A DNA stretch of 64,000 bases from Mucilaginibacter gossypiicola (GTDB taxonomy: Bacteria > Bacteroidota > Bacteroidia > Sphingobacteriales > Sphingobacteriaceae). This document shows positions 32,943 through 41,819 of the stretch, in pieces. The stretch is taken from positions 124,001 to 188,000 of the forward strand of contig NZ_FOCL01000004.1 of the NCBI RefSeq assembly GCF_900110105.1, in the 5' to 3' direction. Made by a program: the position numbers and the translations under genes. The number at the start of each line of letters is the position of its first letter. Positions within the stretch are counted from its first letter, which is position 1. The notes below the pieces were generated by a model that was not told where the DNA came from, ran no database searches, and was given only the letters and a program-made list of their open reading frames with translations.

Positions 32943-32998
32943 CCCGGTGCTTGGTCGCCAAACTTCACACCGGGTAAATGTTAACCGATCCTTTAATC
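32943..32998 (+). promoter_or_regulatory. Structured leader element, copy B, before the TonB receptor
   Basis: Same plan as copy A: CCCGGT / ACCGGG hairpin, loop GGTCGCCAAACTTCA, then TTAACCGATCCTTTAATCT. It ends 24 bases before the receptor start codon. It may be a cis-acting RNA such as a riboswitch or protein-binding leader; I do not recognise a known class. Confidence 0.55.
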
Positions 32999-33022
32999 TA
33001 ATTAATCATTCTAAACAAAACT

Positions 33023-35404
33023 ATGAATTCTTCCCGACTATGCAGTCAAACTTTTAACGCTAAACAACATCAAGAAAATAATTTCTACACTACTTTAAAA
33101 TGGCTGGGATGCCTTGTGCTCCTGCTGGTTAATGGCATTGCCGGTGCACAAACTCCGCATGGTACTATTAAAGGCAAGGTTATAACATCAGACGGTCAGC
33201 CTGGCGAATTTGTAAACATCGCCCTTAAAGGCGCAAACAAAGGCACGCATGTAAACGCTAACGGTACCTACGCCATCAATAATATCAATCCCGGTACTTA
33301 TACACTGGTAGCCAGCTACATTGGCCTCAATACACAAACCCAAACAGTTGAGGTTAAAGCCGGCGAAACTACGGAAGTAAACTTTACCCTTACCGAAAAC
33401 AACCAGCAGCTGCAGGAAGTGGTGGTAACATCGGGCAAAAAGATAAATAAGTTTAACCGCCAGCAAAGTGATGATGTGGCTAAGCTCCCGCTTAAAAACC
33501 TCGAAAACCCGCAGGTTTACAACGTTGTAACCAGCGAATTGCTTAAAGATCAACTTAACGTAAACATATCTCAGGCGTTATCAAATGTGCCGGGTGCGGT
33601 ACCGTCCATTGATCCGGCAGGTGGTACCAGTATCACGTTAAGGGGTTTTACTGCCGAAATAGCCGCCCGCAATGGTATTCAGTTTATTGCAGCCGGTCGC
33701 TCATCTGTTGATCCGGTAAATGTTGATCACTTTGAAGTGTTGAAAGGCCCCTCAGCTACGCTGTTTGGTAACACTGTATCATCATACGGCGGTGCTATTA
33801 ACATGGTTACCAAAAAACCTACGGAGGAAACCAAAGGCGAGATAACTTATTCGGCCGGTAGCTGGGGACTGAACAGGGTAACAGCCGATATCAATACCCC
33901 GCTTAATAAAGAGAAAACGGCTCTGTTCCGTGTTAATGCCGCCGTTAACAAACAGCAAAGCTATTTAGTGAGTGGTCATAACAACACTTTTACTGTGGAT
34001 CCGAGCATGCTATATAAAGTTAACGACCGTTTGACATTATCTGCCGACCTGGAAATTTACCACGAGGACCTTACCCGTGTACCTTATATGCGGTATACAG
34101 GATTAAATATTACCAACATCAATCAAAACCCCTTAGATTATCGAACCTCGCTTTACAGCGACGGGATTAACGCGGTTACTAATACCTTCCGTTCATACTT
34201 TGAGGCTAAGTACAAGATCAACCATAACTGGACCTCGCAAACCAATATTTCGGTAAATAATGAAAAAGTTGCCAAAAGCTACCAGGCATATCCTACCTTC
34301 ATCAGCCCCACACTAATTGAACGTGGCATCTCATTGTTTGGCCCTATAACCACTATTAATACTGATGTACAGCACAATTTGAAAGGCGATTTCAAGATCG
34401 GTAAAATTCGCAACCGCCTGGTATGGGGACTTGATTATATTCACACTAAAAGCGACTTTACCTATGCCAGTGCAACTATCGATACTATTGATATTACTAA
34501 AGCGTACGGGCCGGTTACACAGCCGCTGGCTGATAAAGCTATTCACAACGGGTTTACCGGATTGTATCCATCGGAATTTAACCAGTACGCCACATATGCG
34601 TCAGATTTGATCAATATCACCGACCGGTTAATGACCCTGGTAAGTTTACGTGTTGACAGGTACCAGCTAAAAGGCAGTGACGGCTACAGCCAAACCTCAC
34701 TAACACCTAAATTAGGTTTAATATACCAACCGGTAAAAGACCAGGTATCCATCTTTGGTAATTATATGAGCGGTTTTACCAACAATGGCCCTATCGTACA
34801 GCCCGATGGTACGCGCGTGGTTTTAAAACCGGAACATGCCTACCAATGGGAAGGCGGCGTTAAAGTAAGCACAGCTAATAATAGGCTTTCGGCAACGGTG
34901 AGCTATTACAATATTGATGTACGTGATGCTTTACGTTACGATAACGCCAACTTTACCTACCAGGATGGCAAACAAAAAAGTAACGGGGTTGAGGTTAGCA
35001 TTGTTGCCAATCCTGTGGAAGGGCTTAATTTATTGGCTGGCTATGTTTACAATAAAAACCAATACATCCGCGCTACATCAGGCGATGGTAAGGATGTAAC
35101 CGGTACGCCAAGAAATGTGGCTAACTTTTGGGGAAGCTATAAATTTCAGCCCGGAACTATACTGCAGGATTTTGGCTTTGGTGTAGGCGGCAACTATGCT
35201 CAAAAAAGCTATTATGACCTGGATAACACCATCGTAATACCATCATTTGTATTGGTTAACGCCACTGTATTTTATGAACAGCCTAAATGGAGGTTAGGGA
35301 TTGCTGCCAATAATATCGGCAATAAAAAATACTGGTCACCGTCGTTTACGGCCAATCCGCAGCCTTTGCGTCAGTTGATCGCTTCGGCTTCGTTTAAATT
35401 TTAA
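33023..35404 (+). CDS. TonB-dependent siderophore-type receptor
   Basis: 793 residues. A signal peptide is embedded after a ~25-residue basic N-terminus (WLGCLVLLLVNGIAGAQ). A CarboxypepD_reg-like domain (GTIKGKVITSDGQPGEFVNI...) at ~45-130 precedes the plug (LPLKNLENPQVYNVVTSELL, FEVLKGPSATLFGNT, GGAINMVTKKP) and a C-terminal barrel ending ASASFKF. The plug motifs are those of ferric-siderophore (FhuA/FoxA-like) receptors. A short Fur-like protein follows, which supports iron uptake. The 5' leader carries a duplicated structured element. Confidence 0.92.
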   Translation: MNSSRLCSQTFNAKQHQENNFYTTLKWLGCLVLLLVNGIAGAQTPHGTIKGKVITSDGQPGEFVNIALKGANKGTHVNANGTYAINNINPGTYTLVASYIGLNTQTQTVEVKAGETTEVNFTLTENNQQLQEVVVTSGKKINKFNRQQSDDVAKLPLKNLENPQVYNVVTSELLKDQLNVNISQALSNVPGAVPSIDPAGGTSITLRGFTAEIAARNGIQFIAAGRSSVDPVNVDHFEVLKGPSATLFGNTVSSYGGAINMVTKKPTEETKGEITYSAGSWGLNRVTADINTPLNKEKTALFRVNAAVNKQQSYLVSGHNNTFTVDPSMLYKVNDRLTLSADLEIYHEDLTRVPYMRYTGLNITNINQNPLDYRTSLYSDGINAVTNTFRSYFEAKYKINHNWTSQTNISVNNEKVAKSYQAYPTFISPTLIERGISLFGPITTINTDVQHNLKGDFKIGKIRNRLVWGLDYIHTKSDFTYASATIDTIDITKAYGPVTQPLADKAIHNGFTGLYPSEFNQYATYASDLINITDRLMTLVSLRVDRYQLKGSDGYSQTSLTPKLGLIYQPVKDQVSIFGNYMSGFTNNGPIVQPDGTRVVLKPEHAYQWEGGVKVSTANNRLSATVSYYNIDVRDALRYDNANFTYQDGKQKSNGVEVSIVANPVEGLNLLAGYVYNKNQYIRATSGDGKDVTGTPRNVANFWGSYKFQPGTILQDFGFGVGGNYAQKSYYDLDNTIVIPSFVLVNATVFYEQPKWRLGIAANNIGNKKYWSPSFTANPQPLRQLIASASFKF

Positions 35405-35414
35405 TCCTTATCAC

Positions 35415-35451
35415 ATGCCGGTTGGAGGTAAAACGCTGACCGGCATTTTTT
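35415..35451 (+). terminator. Terminator after TonB receptor
   Basis: ATGCCGGT / ACCGGCAT stem with a 16-base loop and trailing T-run. Confidence 0.7.
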
Positions 35452-35485
35452 ATATAAAGAATATTAATATTTGATTGCACCTGCT

Positions 35486-35731
35486 ATGCATGATCTTATC
35501 AACGAAATAAAGTTACGCCCTATATCCCAGGTTATTTTAAAATATCTGATGGATCATCGGGAACCGGTGGATGCCGAAACCATTTGGCTGGATGTGAAGG
35601 CTAATGGGGCTCCATTTAGTATAGGATCCATTTATGGGCACTTAAAGCGGATGGAAGATGCGGGTATTATTGCCAAAGTGCCAAAAGTGAACAGGAAAGC
35701 CTTGTACCAATACATATCATCGGAACAATAA
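35486..35731 (+). CDS. Short Fur-like winged-helix protein (81 aa)
   Basis: 81 residues from the ATG at 35486 (an upstream TTG at 35471 is also in frame). The sequence ISQVILKYLMDHREPVDAETIWLDVK...FSIGSIYGHLKRMEDAGII has the layout of the Fur-family DNA-binding domain (AEEIY...TVYR.L..LE..GLI). The C-terminal metal-binding dimerisation domain is missing, so this is a DNA-binding domain alone. It lies just after the siderophore receptor and may regulate it or modulate Fur. Confidence 0.72.
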   Translation: MHDLINEIKLRPISQVILKYLMDHREPVDAETIWLDVKANGAPFSIGSIYGHLKRMEDAGIIAKVPKVNRKALYQYISSEQ

Positions 35732-35861
35732 GAACAAAGGATATGGAAAGTACGATATCTCTTTGTTCGAAACTATTATATGCAATTATTCAATACAGTA
35801 ATTGTTATGCGTTTGGTTGCCCTAAAATGAGCGATCTTGAAAGTATAATTGTTGTTGAATT

Positions 35862-36086
35862 TTACTCGCTGTCTTCATTCTTGATTCCTTTTAGCAGCGC
35901 ATAAATAGCCATGGCATGCCCATGCCCCAATTCAAAATCGATCTTAAGCCAATTAGTTATGTCCCCGGCTTTGGCGAGCAATTCGCCATTTTTTGTAAAA
36001 CCTTTCTCCTCGGCTAATTGCCTAAACTCGGCCGGGCCTTTGCCTGTTTTTTCTTTTATTGTTTTTAAATATCCCTGGAACGACAT
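35862..36086 (-). CDS. DUF4287-family protein
   Basis: 74 residues, start MSFQGYLKTIKEKTGKGPAEFRQLAEEKGF and a GHGHAMAIYALLKG C-terminus, matching the DUF4287 family of small soluble proteins. Function is unknown; the family is often found as a single domain or in front of DUF5655. It stands alone here. Confidence 0.85.
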   Translation of the reverse strand: MSFQGYLKTIKEKTGKGPAEFRQLAEEKGFTKNGELLAKAGDITNWLKIDFELGHGHAMAIYALLKGIKNEDSE

Positions 36087-36125
36087 GGTTGAGGTGTTTT
36101 AGGTAAAATCAAATGTATTCAAAAA

Positions 36126-37343
36126 TTACGCCCCTTTTTTGCCCTTCACAAAATCGAGGATTTTTTTAGTTTCTTCGGGATAAATACCAATATAGTGGCT
36201 CCTTACCATGTAAGGCACTTTCATCTTGCTCTGTGCCGATTCAAGCCTGATCACATTTGATGCCTTGTTGGGCATATGGCAGTCAATGCAGTACGTTTTA
36301 ATAGCGTTACCCATTTGCGGTGCCAGTTTGCAGAAGTTGTGATTGGCTTCGCTATGACAGCTCATGCATTTTTGTGCATAGGTTGCCATGCTTTGCGATA
36401 GGCTTACATGCGGATTATGGCAGTTGCCGCAATCCATTTTACTCATGGTGTAGCATTTACTGGCAATGAGCAGGTCGTATTGGTTGCCATGAACATCGGG
36501 CATATTGCTGCCGGGCGTAACGCGTGGCTGTGTGCGGTCTTTTAGCAGGGTATCGCCCATTTCAAACTCAAATGACGAGCGCTGAGGGATGTTTTTATTG
36601 CCCGAATGGCAAACGGCACAGGCATCCATTTTTTGCGTGCGCGACAGGGAGGCATACGTAGCAATGTATTTGGCCTTTTTATCGTCCGGGTTATCGGTGT
36701 GGTAATTAACGTGATTGGCAGCAGGCCCATGGCAGCGCTCACAGTCGATTCCATAAATAAGAGTCGATTTTTCAAAACCGAAATCTCCGGCCTGGAGAGG
36801 GGCTTCTTTTACGTACGAACTGTGACATTCCAAACACCTGCGTAAAATAGGACGACCGAAATTCATATGATCGGGCAAATAGCCGGGGCTATTTGCCCAG
36901 TTATGAATAGCTGCAAAGTAGGATACCGGCAGTTCGTACAACATTTTGCCTTTCCAGTACATATAAGTCTGCGCTTTTCCGTTGCCTATGGCAACATCAA
37001 ATGGTTCAGCTTCCGTTTCCTTTCCGTTGATGTATCCTACCTGGTACAGGCTATCTTTGCGTTTCTCCATTACTATTCGCTGCCCCATACCAAACTCAAA
37101 CGTGTTTGAGTCTTTAGCAAAGCTGCCCCTGATATTATGGATGTTGGCTAATTGTGATGTTTGAAAATGCGCGGTATGCAGAAACGAGTTGTAAACATCG
37201 CTGTGGCATTTTTTACAACTTTCGGATCCGACATAAATTTCGCCACGAGGATCAGCTGAAGTTGATGTATAGCATTGGGTTAAAATAAAACTAAAAGGTA
37301 CAAGAGCGGTAAGAACTAAAAAAAGATATCTTTTTTTGAGCAT
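36126..37343 (-). CDS. Seven-heme c-type cytochrome
   Basis: 405 residues. The N-terminus is a signal sequence (LFLVLTALVPFSFILTQC), possibly a lipoprotein site at Cys24. Seven CxxCH heme motifs are visible: CKKCH, CLECH, CERCH, CAVCH, CGNCH, CMSCH, CIDCH. Additional His residues (HGPAANH, HTAHFQTS) could be distal ligands. Such multiheme proteins carry electrons in the periplasm; the spacing resembles cytochrome c554/NrfA-related decaheme folds only loosely. No partner oxidoreductase or quinol dehydrogenase is adjacent. Confidence 0.9.
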   Translation of the reverse strand: MLKKRYLFLVLTALVPFSFILTQCYTSTSADPRGEIYVGSESCKKCHSDVYNSFLHTAHFQTSQLANIHNIRGSFAKDSNTFEFGMGQRIVMEKRKDSLYQVGYINGKETEAEPFDVAIGNGKAQTYMYWKGKMLYELPVSYFAAIHNWANSPGYLPDHMNFGRPILRRCLECHSSYVKEAPLQAGDFGFEKSTLIYGIDCERCHGPAANHVNYHTDNPDDKKAKYIATYASLSRTQKMDACAVCHSGNKNIPQRSSFEFEMGDTLLKDRTQPRVTPGSNMPDVHGNQYDLLIASKCYTMSKMDCGNCHNPHVSLSQSMATYAQKCMSCHSEANHNFCKLAPQMGNAIKTYCIDCHMPNKASNVIRLESAQSKMKVPYMVRSHYIGIYPEETKKILDFVKGKKGA

Positions 37344-37528
37344 TGTTTACGGTTATATTGCTGGTTATAAACTGGTTTTGAATTTGGGTTAACCCCGGAA
37401 AATCCAATTCCAATTTAGTTCAATATTTATATAAAACAAATGCTAAAACGGGCAGTAGAGGTGATGTAGGGGAGGGGGATTGCGGAATTGAGAGTTTTGA
37501 TTTCGGATTTGATGGATGGCTTAGAATA

Positions 37529-37561
37529 AGACTTACGAAGCTTTTAAAACTTCGTAAGTCT
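37529..37561. terminator. Hairpin of repeat family F (ACTTACGAAG palindrome)
   Basis: AGACTTACGAAG / CTTCGTAAGTCT, perfect 12-bp arms with a 9-base loop, just downstream of the 54-aa gene. A sister hairpin lies at 55683-55717. Confidence 0.7.
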
Positions 37562-37573
37562 GCATATCCTCAA

Positions 37574-37738
37574 TTATTTACTGATAAACGGTTTATGCAC
37601 GATTGTGGCCTTATTCATGGTTTGCTGGATTTTGTACAAGCGGGTAGCCATCTCAAAACGCTCTTTATAGCTTCGTTTTAATGCTTCTTTCAAAAGTTCA
37701 ATCTCAGTTTCGCTGAGTGTTTGTTTGCTTTTATCCAT
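37574..37738 (-). CDS. Small helical protein (54 aa), unknown
   Basis: 54 residues beginning MDKSKQTLSETEIELLKEAL, highly charged and predicted as one long helix or coiled coil, ending HKPFISK. It is followed by a strong hairpin. The composition and length are those of a real conserved short protein rather than a chance frame, but I recognise no family. Confidence 0.55.
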   Translation of the reverse strand: MDKSKQTLSETEIELLKEALKRSYKERFEMATRLYKIQQTMNKATIVHKPFISK

Positions 37739-37841
37739 ATCGCGACTAATCAAATTTATGAAAAATAAGCTGTAGGGTGAAATCTGAAAAACCTGTTAAT
37801 AGGCCAGAGCCTTAAAACTTAGTGAGGCCGAAAATGCAAAC

Positions 37842-38633
37842 TTAAATCTGCGAATAAACTGTTGGCACCAGCATGGTCGATGTTATTTTACTAACCAATA
37901 AAGCGTCGGCATACTCGGGCATGGCGCTTATTTTTTTCCATTCCGGGTCGCTGCCGAAAGCTTTCCAATGGGCGCTTTTGGCCTCAAGGTCATCAAAGGT
38001 GATCATGTAAGTTAGATTAGGCCTTTGCGGGCCGATCACCGTTTCGCCCCAAAAAACAGGTTTGAAGCCAAGGCGTTTAAATACATCTATTTCGCCTTCA
38101 TCATTAAACATTTCTATTTTCTTTTTGCCCGCCGCTTCGGTGGCACTTTGATATTGCCTCAGCTCAAAAATTCGTGTTTTGTTTTCGGGTGCTTCGAGGT
38201 GTGGCATATGTACAAATGCTTTTAACAATGAGCTTTCAATGCGTTCGTAAGCCGGTGCAGCGGCTGGAGCGTTGAGGTAGGCAGCTCCTTTTGCCTGCAA
38301 TTTAGTATCGCTGTCAAAACTTTCGGTCACCGTGCTGAAATGGTTAAGGCTGTTAAACGGTATTAATACAAAAAGCCTGGTTTGGGCATCGGGTTTAAAT
38401 TCGTTAAATACGCCCACATGTTTTACACCTAAGTTATTAAGTGCCGGTATAGCTATATCTTTCCAATAACCCTCAACTATCTTTTGCTGTTCAACGTTTT
38501 TAAGGCTATATACCCTTAGTTCATAATATTCAGCGGTTTTGGGGGCGGGTTCGGTAGCTTTGCTCATAGCAGGTAAAACAGTTGCGGTTACGCCGGTTAA
38601 CAGAGTTGATTTAACAAAGGAACGCCTTTTCAT
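37842..38633 (-). CDS. Exported NIPSNAP-family protein
   Basis: 263 residues. The N-terminus MKRRSFVKSTLLTGVTATVLP is Tat-like (RRxF followed by a hydrophobic stretch). The rest contains two NIPSNAP-type ferredoxin-like repeats (YYELRVYSLKNVEQ... and IFELRQYQSATEAA). The molecular role of bacterial NIPSNAP proteins is not established. It is monocistronic. Confidence 0.85.
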   Translation of the reverse strand: MKRRSFVKSTLLTGVTATVLPAMSKATEPAPKTAEYYELRVYSLKNVEQQKIVEGYWKDIAIPALNNLGVKHVGVFNEFKPDAQTRLFVLIPFNSLNHFSTVTESFDSDTKLQAKGAAYLNAPAAAPAYERIESSLLKAFVHMPHLEAPENKTRIFELRQYQSATEAAGKKKIEMFNDEGEIDVFKRLGFKPVFWGETVIGPQRPNLTYMITFDDLEAKSAHWKAFGSDPEWKKISAMPEYADALLVSKITSTMLVPTVYSQI

Positions 38634-38805
38634 AGTAGGTTTGATTGTTTGGCTAAGATAAGTTTTTAGTTAAGAATGCGATAACCTGTTTATGGTTTTC
38701 GGATACAGGCGCATCATCTGAATGTAATACAACTGCAACTGATTTTGGCCGGGTTGCAAATTTCTCTAATTTGGCCATCATGCTTTTTGCAGATCATCTT
38801 TTACT

Positions 38806-39492
38806 ATGAGCCAGCTATTATTACCAGCCTCCTGCTTTGACTTTATGAGGCAACTTAAACAAAACAATAACCGCGAGTGGTTTGCACAAAATAAAGAAAC
38901 ATATCAGCAACAGCTTGAACTGGTGGAGGTGTTCGCTGGCGGGTTATTGAATTTGATGAATACGCATGACGTTATTGAAACACCGAATGCAAAAAAGGCC
39001 TTGCACCGCATTTATCGCGACATCCGTTTTTCGAAGGATAAAACGCCTTTTAAAACTAACTGGAGCGGCAATTTTACGCGGGCGGGGAAGCATCGCCGAG
39101 GCGGCTATTATTTTCATCTGGAACCAGGTAATACCTTTATAGGAGGCGGCTTTTGGGCACCCAACAACCCGGACCTGAAGCGCATTCGTGACGATATCGC
39201 TTTTGACGCATCGCCCTTACAAAAAATCATAAGCAGCACGGAGTTTAAAACAACTTTTGGTGTGTTGGAAGGCGAACAGCTAAAAACTGCGCCGAAAGGT
39301 TACGCTGCAGATCATGAAGCGATAGAACTGCTACGCTATAAGCAGTTTTTGGTGAGGAAACATTTTACAGATGCTGAAGCTTTAAAGCCGGATTTCGTGA
39401 ACCGGGCTTCTGATACATTTAAAGCTATGCGTCCGTTTTTTGATTATATGAGTGATGTGCTCACTGCAAACGTAAACGGAGAGGAAGATTAA
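38806..39492 (+). CDS. DUF2461 family protein
   Basis: 228 residues. CFDFMRQLKQNNNREWFAQNKETYQ at the start, KALHRIYRDIRFSKDKTPFKTNW and GGYYFHLEPGNTFIGGGFW are signatures of DUF2461 (TIGR02453). Function unknown. It converges with the next gene. Confidence 0.9.
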   Translation: MSQLLLPASCFDFMRQLKQNNNREWFAQNKETYQQQLELVEVFAGGLLNLMNTHDVIETPNAKKALHRIYRDIRFSKDKTPFKTNWSGNFTRAGKHRRGGYYFHLEPGNTFIGGGFWAPNNPDLKRIRDDIAFDASPLQKIISSTEFKTTFGVLEGEQLKTAPKGYAADHEAIELLRYKQFLVRKHFTDAEALKPDFVNRASDTFKAMRPFFDYMSDVLTANVNGEED

Positions 39493-39513
39493 TTGAATAT
39501 TTTTTGATACGAT

Positions 39514-39834
39514 TTATTCATGCCCTGTTGAGCCATCATTAGCCTCGGTAATTTTGCTGAGGTTGTAATGCATCTGTCCGTTATGCTCCTCGCCTTTAAG
39601 TAACCCTTTGTTGTATAAATTAGCCAGCGTAGCTTTAACCAGTGCAGTAACCTGCTCATCAACAATGCCTGGTTGCAATATTTCCATTTCTTTTAATATA
39701 TTATCTACAGAACCCTGCCCAATTTGTGCCAGGGCATAAATTGCTTTGTTTTGCTGAGTATCCTGAGGATCAAAATGTGAGGGAATGTGCAATGGTTTGT
39801 ATTCTTCCCTAAATTCTTCGTCGCTTAATGTCAT
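39514..39834 (-). CDS. Unknown protein, possible winged-helix fold
   Basis: 106 residues. The middle (ALAQIGQGSVDNILKEMEILQPG... ATLANLYNKGLLKGEEHNGQMHYNLS) reads like a winged-helix domain with a wing of KGEEHNGQMHY. No membrane segment. Unrecognised family; a small regulator is possible. Confidence 0.7.
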   Translation of the reverse strand: MTLSDEEFREEYKPLHIPSHFDPQDTQQNKAIYALAQIGQGSVDNILKEMEILQPGIVDEQVTALVKATLANLYNKGLLKGEEHNGQMHYNLSKITEANDGSTGHE

Positions 39835-39911
39835 TGTAATGCAGCTTATTGCATGTTAAACAAATGTTATTAAAGTTTGTGTGATAATTTTAGCTAAATC
39901 CTGAAACAATA

Positions 39912-39934
39912 AACGCGGGCTTATGGCCCGCGTT
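39912..39934 (-). terminator. Terminator hairpin
   Basis: AACGCGGGC / GCCCGCGTT, 9-bp stem, downstream of the 51-aa membrane protein. Confidence 0.7.
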
Positions 39935-39956
39935 CCGTTCTTTATAAAAATGGTTT

Positions 39957-40112
39957 TTAAACTGTTGATGGGTTTCTGATAACGCCCAGTAAAAATGAAA
40001 TTACGGCAATTACCAATAAAGCATGTATTAAACCTGTTGCCGAATAGGCAAACACACTGATCGCCCATCCTATTATCAGGATAACTGCGATGATATACAA
40101 TAACGATCTCAT
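39957..40112 (-). CDS. Small membrane protein, lmo0937-like (51 aa)
   Basis: 51 residues reading MRSLLYIIAVILIIGWAISV then a second hydrophobic helix (GLIHALLVIAVISFLLGVI). This is the pattern of the short lmo0937-family/DUF5670 membrane proteins common in Bacteroidota, often stress-induced. Too short for many gene finders but well supported by its family-like sequence and a terminator. Confidence 0.8.
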   Translation of the reverse strand: MRSLLYIIAVILIIGWAISVFAYSATGLIHALLVIAVISFLLGVIRNPSTV

Positions 40113-40270
40113 AGTTTGATGTATTTAGTTTGTTATGTATATCACTTTAAAAATCATGCCATAAAATCAATCTTTATTGAAAAATATTATCTATAATGAC
40201 AGTGAGTTAATTTTATAGAAATACTGATTGTGGCATTGCTCTTGCTTTGTATGCTGAATACACCTGCATT

Positions 40271-40606
40271 ATGAAGCCTTTTTTTATAACCGTTGCCAAT
40301 AGCTTATCACTTATGATTATGCTCGAGAGTGAAGCCCATATTAACGGACACCCGGTTTTAACTTATACGTATAGTATTTACCGGGGCGATACTTCGGCAT
40401 TGAATAAGCTTAACAATTCGGAGAAGCTTTTGCTGCCAGATAAAAAGAATAATCCAGGTTACCTTGGCTATGTTACTTTTGAACAACCGGGTAAAGTGTT
40501 TAACTACATTGCCGATGGCGACAATGAATTATCCTATGATGAGGTAGTGGACGTTATTGAAGAGATTAATCATTTCAGAGATTCGCCGCAGTTGTGGGCG
40601 ATTTAG
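40271..40606 (+). CDS. Unknown protein (111 aa)
   Basis: 111 residues from the ATG at 40271; a TTG at 40247 is an alternative. It has a weakly hydrophobic start (FFITVANSLSLMIML) and a mixed alpha/beta body with YVTFEQPGKVFNYIADGDNELSYDEVVDVIEEI. No family recognised; likely cytosolic. Confidence 0.6.
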   Translation: MKPFFITVANSLSLMIMLESEAHINGHPVLTYTYSIYRGDTSALNKLNNSEKLLLPDKKNNPGYLGYVTFEQPGKVFNYIADGDNELSYDEVVDVIEEINHFRDSPQLWAI

Positions 40607-40685
40607 CGCAAGAAAAGGGGCGAGACAGCTAAGGAAAATCTTTGCGGCTTCGCCCCTTGACGTTAAAAACATAATGTAATACTGA

Positions 40686-41819
40686 TTACTTTGTTGGCGG
40701 TATCAGCTGCATAAAGGTTACAATGCTGCTGGCCTCGTATGATTGAATATCACCGGTTGGGGTACTTACTGCATAATTACGATAGGTAAGATTACGGCTG
40801 TCGCGGTTTTTCCAGCCTGTGTTAACGTTGGTTTGGATCCAGCTAAGGTATTGGCTTTGGCCCCCATCGTTGATCAGTTGTACTATATACTGGGCAAAAA
40901 TGGCTTTTAACACACCCTGCTCATTAAAATCGCCCTCGGCTGGGAGGATGCCGTTGGTGCAAAGGTTGTTTTTTACGTAGTCTGCATATAGTTTGGCATC
41001 ATTGAGATAAGCTACATCGTTTGTTTGCTTATAAAGCGCCATCGCTGCACCTATAGCTGTGCCTGAATTATAAGTATAATCCTGGCCACCCGGAGGGTTA
41101 TTGCCGATTTTGTTATCGTTCACTTTGCCCGAGGCATCAACCAAATTAGTTTTCGACCAGGTATAGATAGATTTAGCCTTATCAAGGTATGAGGCATCTT
41201 TGGTGATGCTGTACAATTTCATGGCTGCTATAATGGTAGGGAAGTTGATACATGAATTTTTGCCGCTGTGCTGAAAATCCCAGAACATGCCGCCATCTAC
41301 CGCGTCATATGATCCATTCCAAACCCTGTCGAACCCAGCTTTAGCTTTTTCAAGATAAGTGGCATTGCCTGTAAGCTGGTTAGCGCGTGCCAGGGCAATA
41401 ACCCACCACATCATATCGTCGTAAATAAACCAAACGGTAGTGTTGTTCCAGTTGTAGCCATCGTAATGATTGTAATTTCCCTGGTATATGTCGGCTATTT
41501 TGGTAAGCTGGGCCGGGGCTTTGGTACGTTCATACACATTCATCGCCATATCCCAGTAAATGGCCTGTGTCCAGATAGCGGCTACGCCGTCTTTTTTTGT
41601 AGTGCTGAAATATAGTTTGTTGTTTGGATCGTAAAAGGCATTGTTGAAGGCGGTATAAGCAAGGTCGGCATCGGCGCTGCTAAAGCCTGTACTATTATCG
41701 GTTGGAGTAGTAGTAGTCGTGTCGGCCTTTGGTGTAGCGGGTGTAACCTCTTTGCCCTTGCTGCAGCTTACTATACTAATAAACAAACTCAGGGCTAAAA
41801 AGCAGATTGGTTTTTTCAT
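40686..41819 (-). CDS. GH76 lipoprotein, alpha-1,6-mannanase-type
   Basis: 377 residues. Lipoprotein signal with lipobox Cys19 (SIVSC). The catalytic domain shows the adjacent aspartates of GH76 in FIYDDMMWWVIAL and the (alpha/alpha)6-barrel pattern (AIWTQAIYWDMAMN, GGMFWDFQHSGKNSCINFPTI, YTYNSGTAIGAAMALY). GH76 enzymes cut alpha-1,6-mannan backbones; with the GH92 gene at 24226 this suggests yeast-type mannan use, although the genes are 14 kb apart. Confidence 0.9.
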   Translation of the reverse strand: MKKPICFLALSLFISIVSCSKGKEVTPATPKADTTTTTPTDNSTGFSSADADLAYTAFNNAFYDPNNKLYFSTTKKDGVAAIWTQAIYWDMAMNVYERTKAPAQLTKIADIYQGNYNHYDGYNWNNTTVWFIYDDMMWWVIALARANQLTGNATYLEKAKAGFDRVWNGSYDAVDGGMFWDFQHSGKNSCINFPTIIAAMKLYSITKDASYLDKAKSIYTWSKTNLVDASGKVNDNKIGNNPPGGQDYTYNSGTAIGAAMALYKQTNDVAYLNDAKLYADYVKNNLCTNGILPAEGDFNEQGVLKAIFAQYIVQLINDGGQSQYLSWIQTNVNTGWKNRDSRNLTYRNYAVSTPTGDIQSYEASSIVTFMQLIPPTK

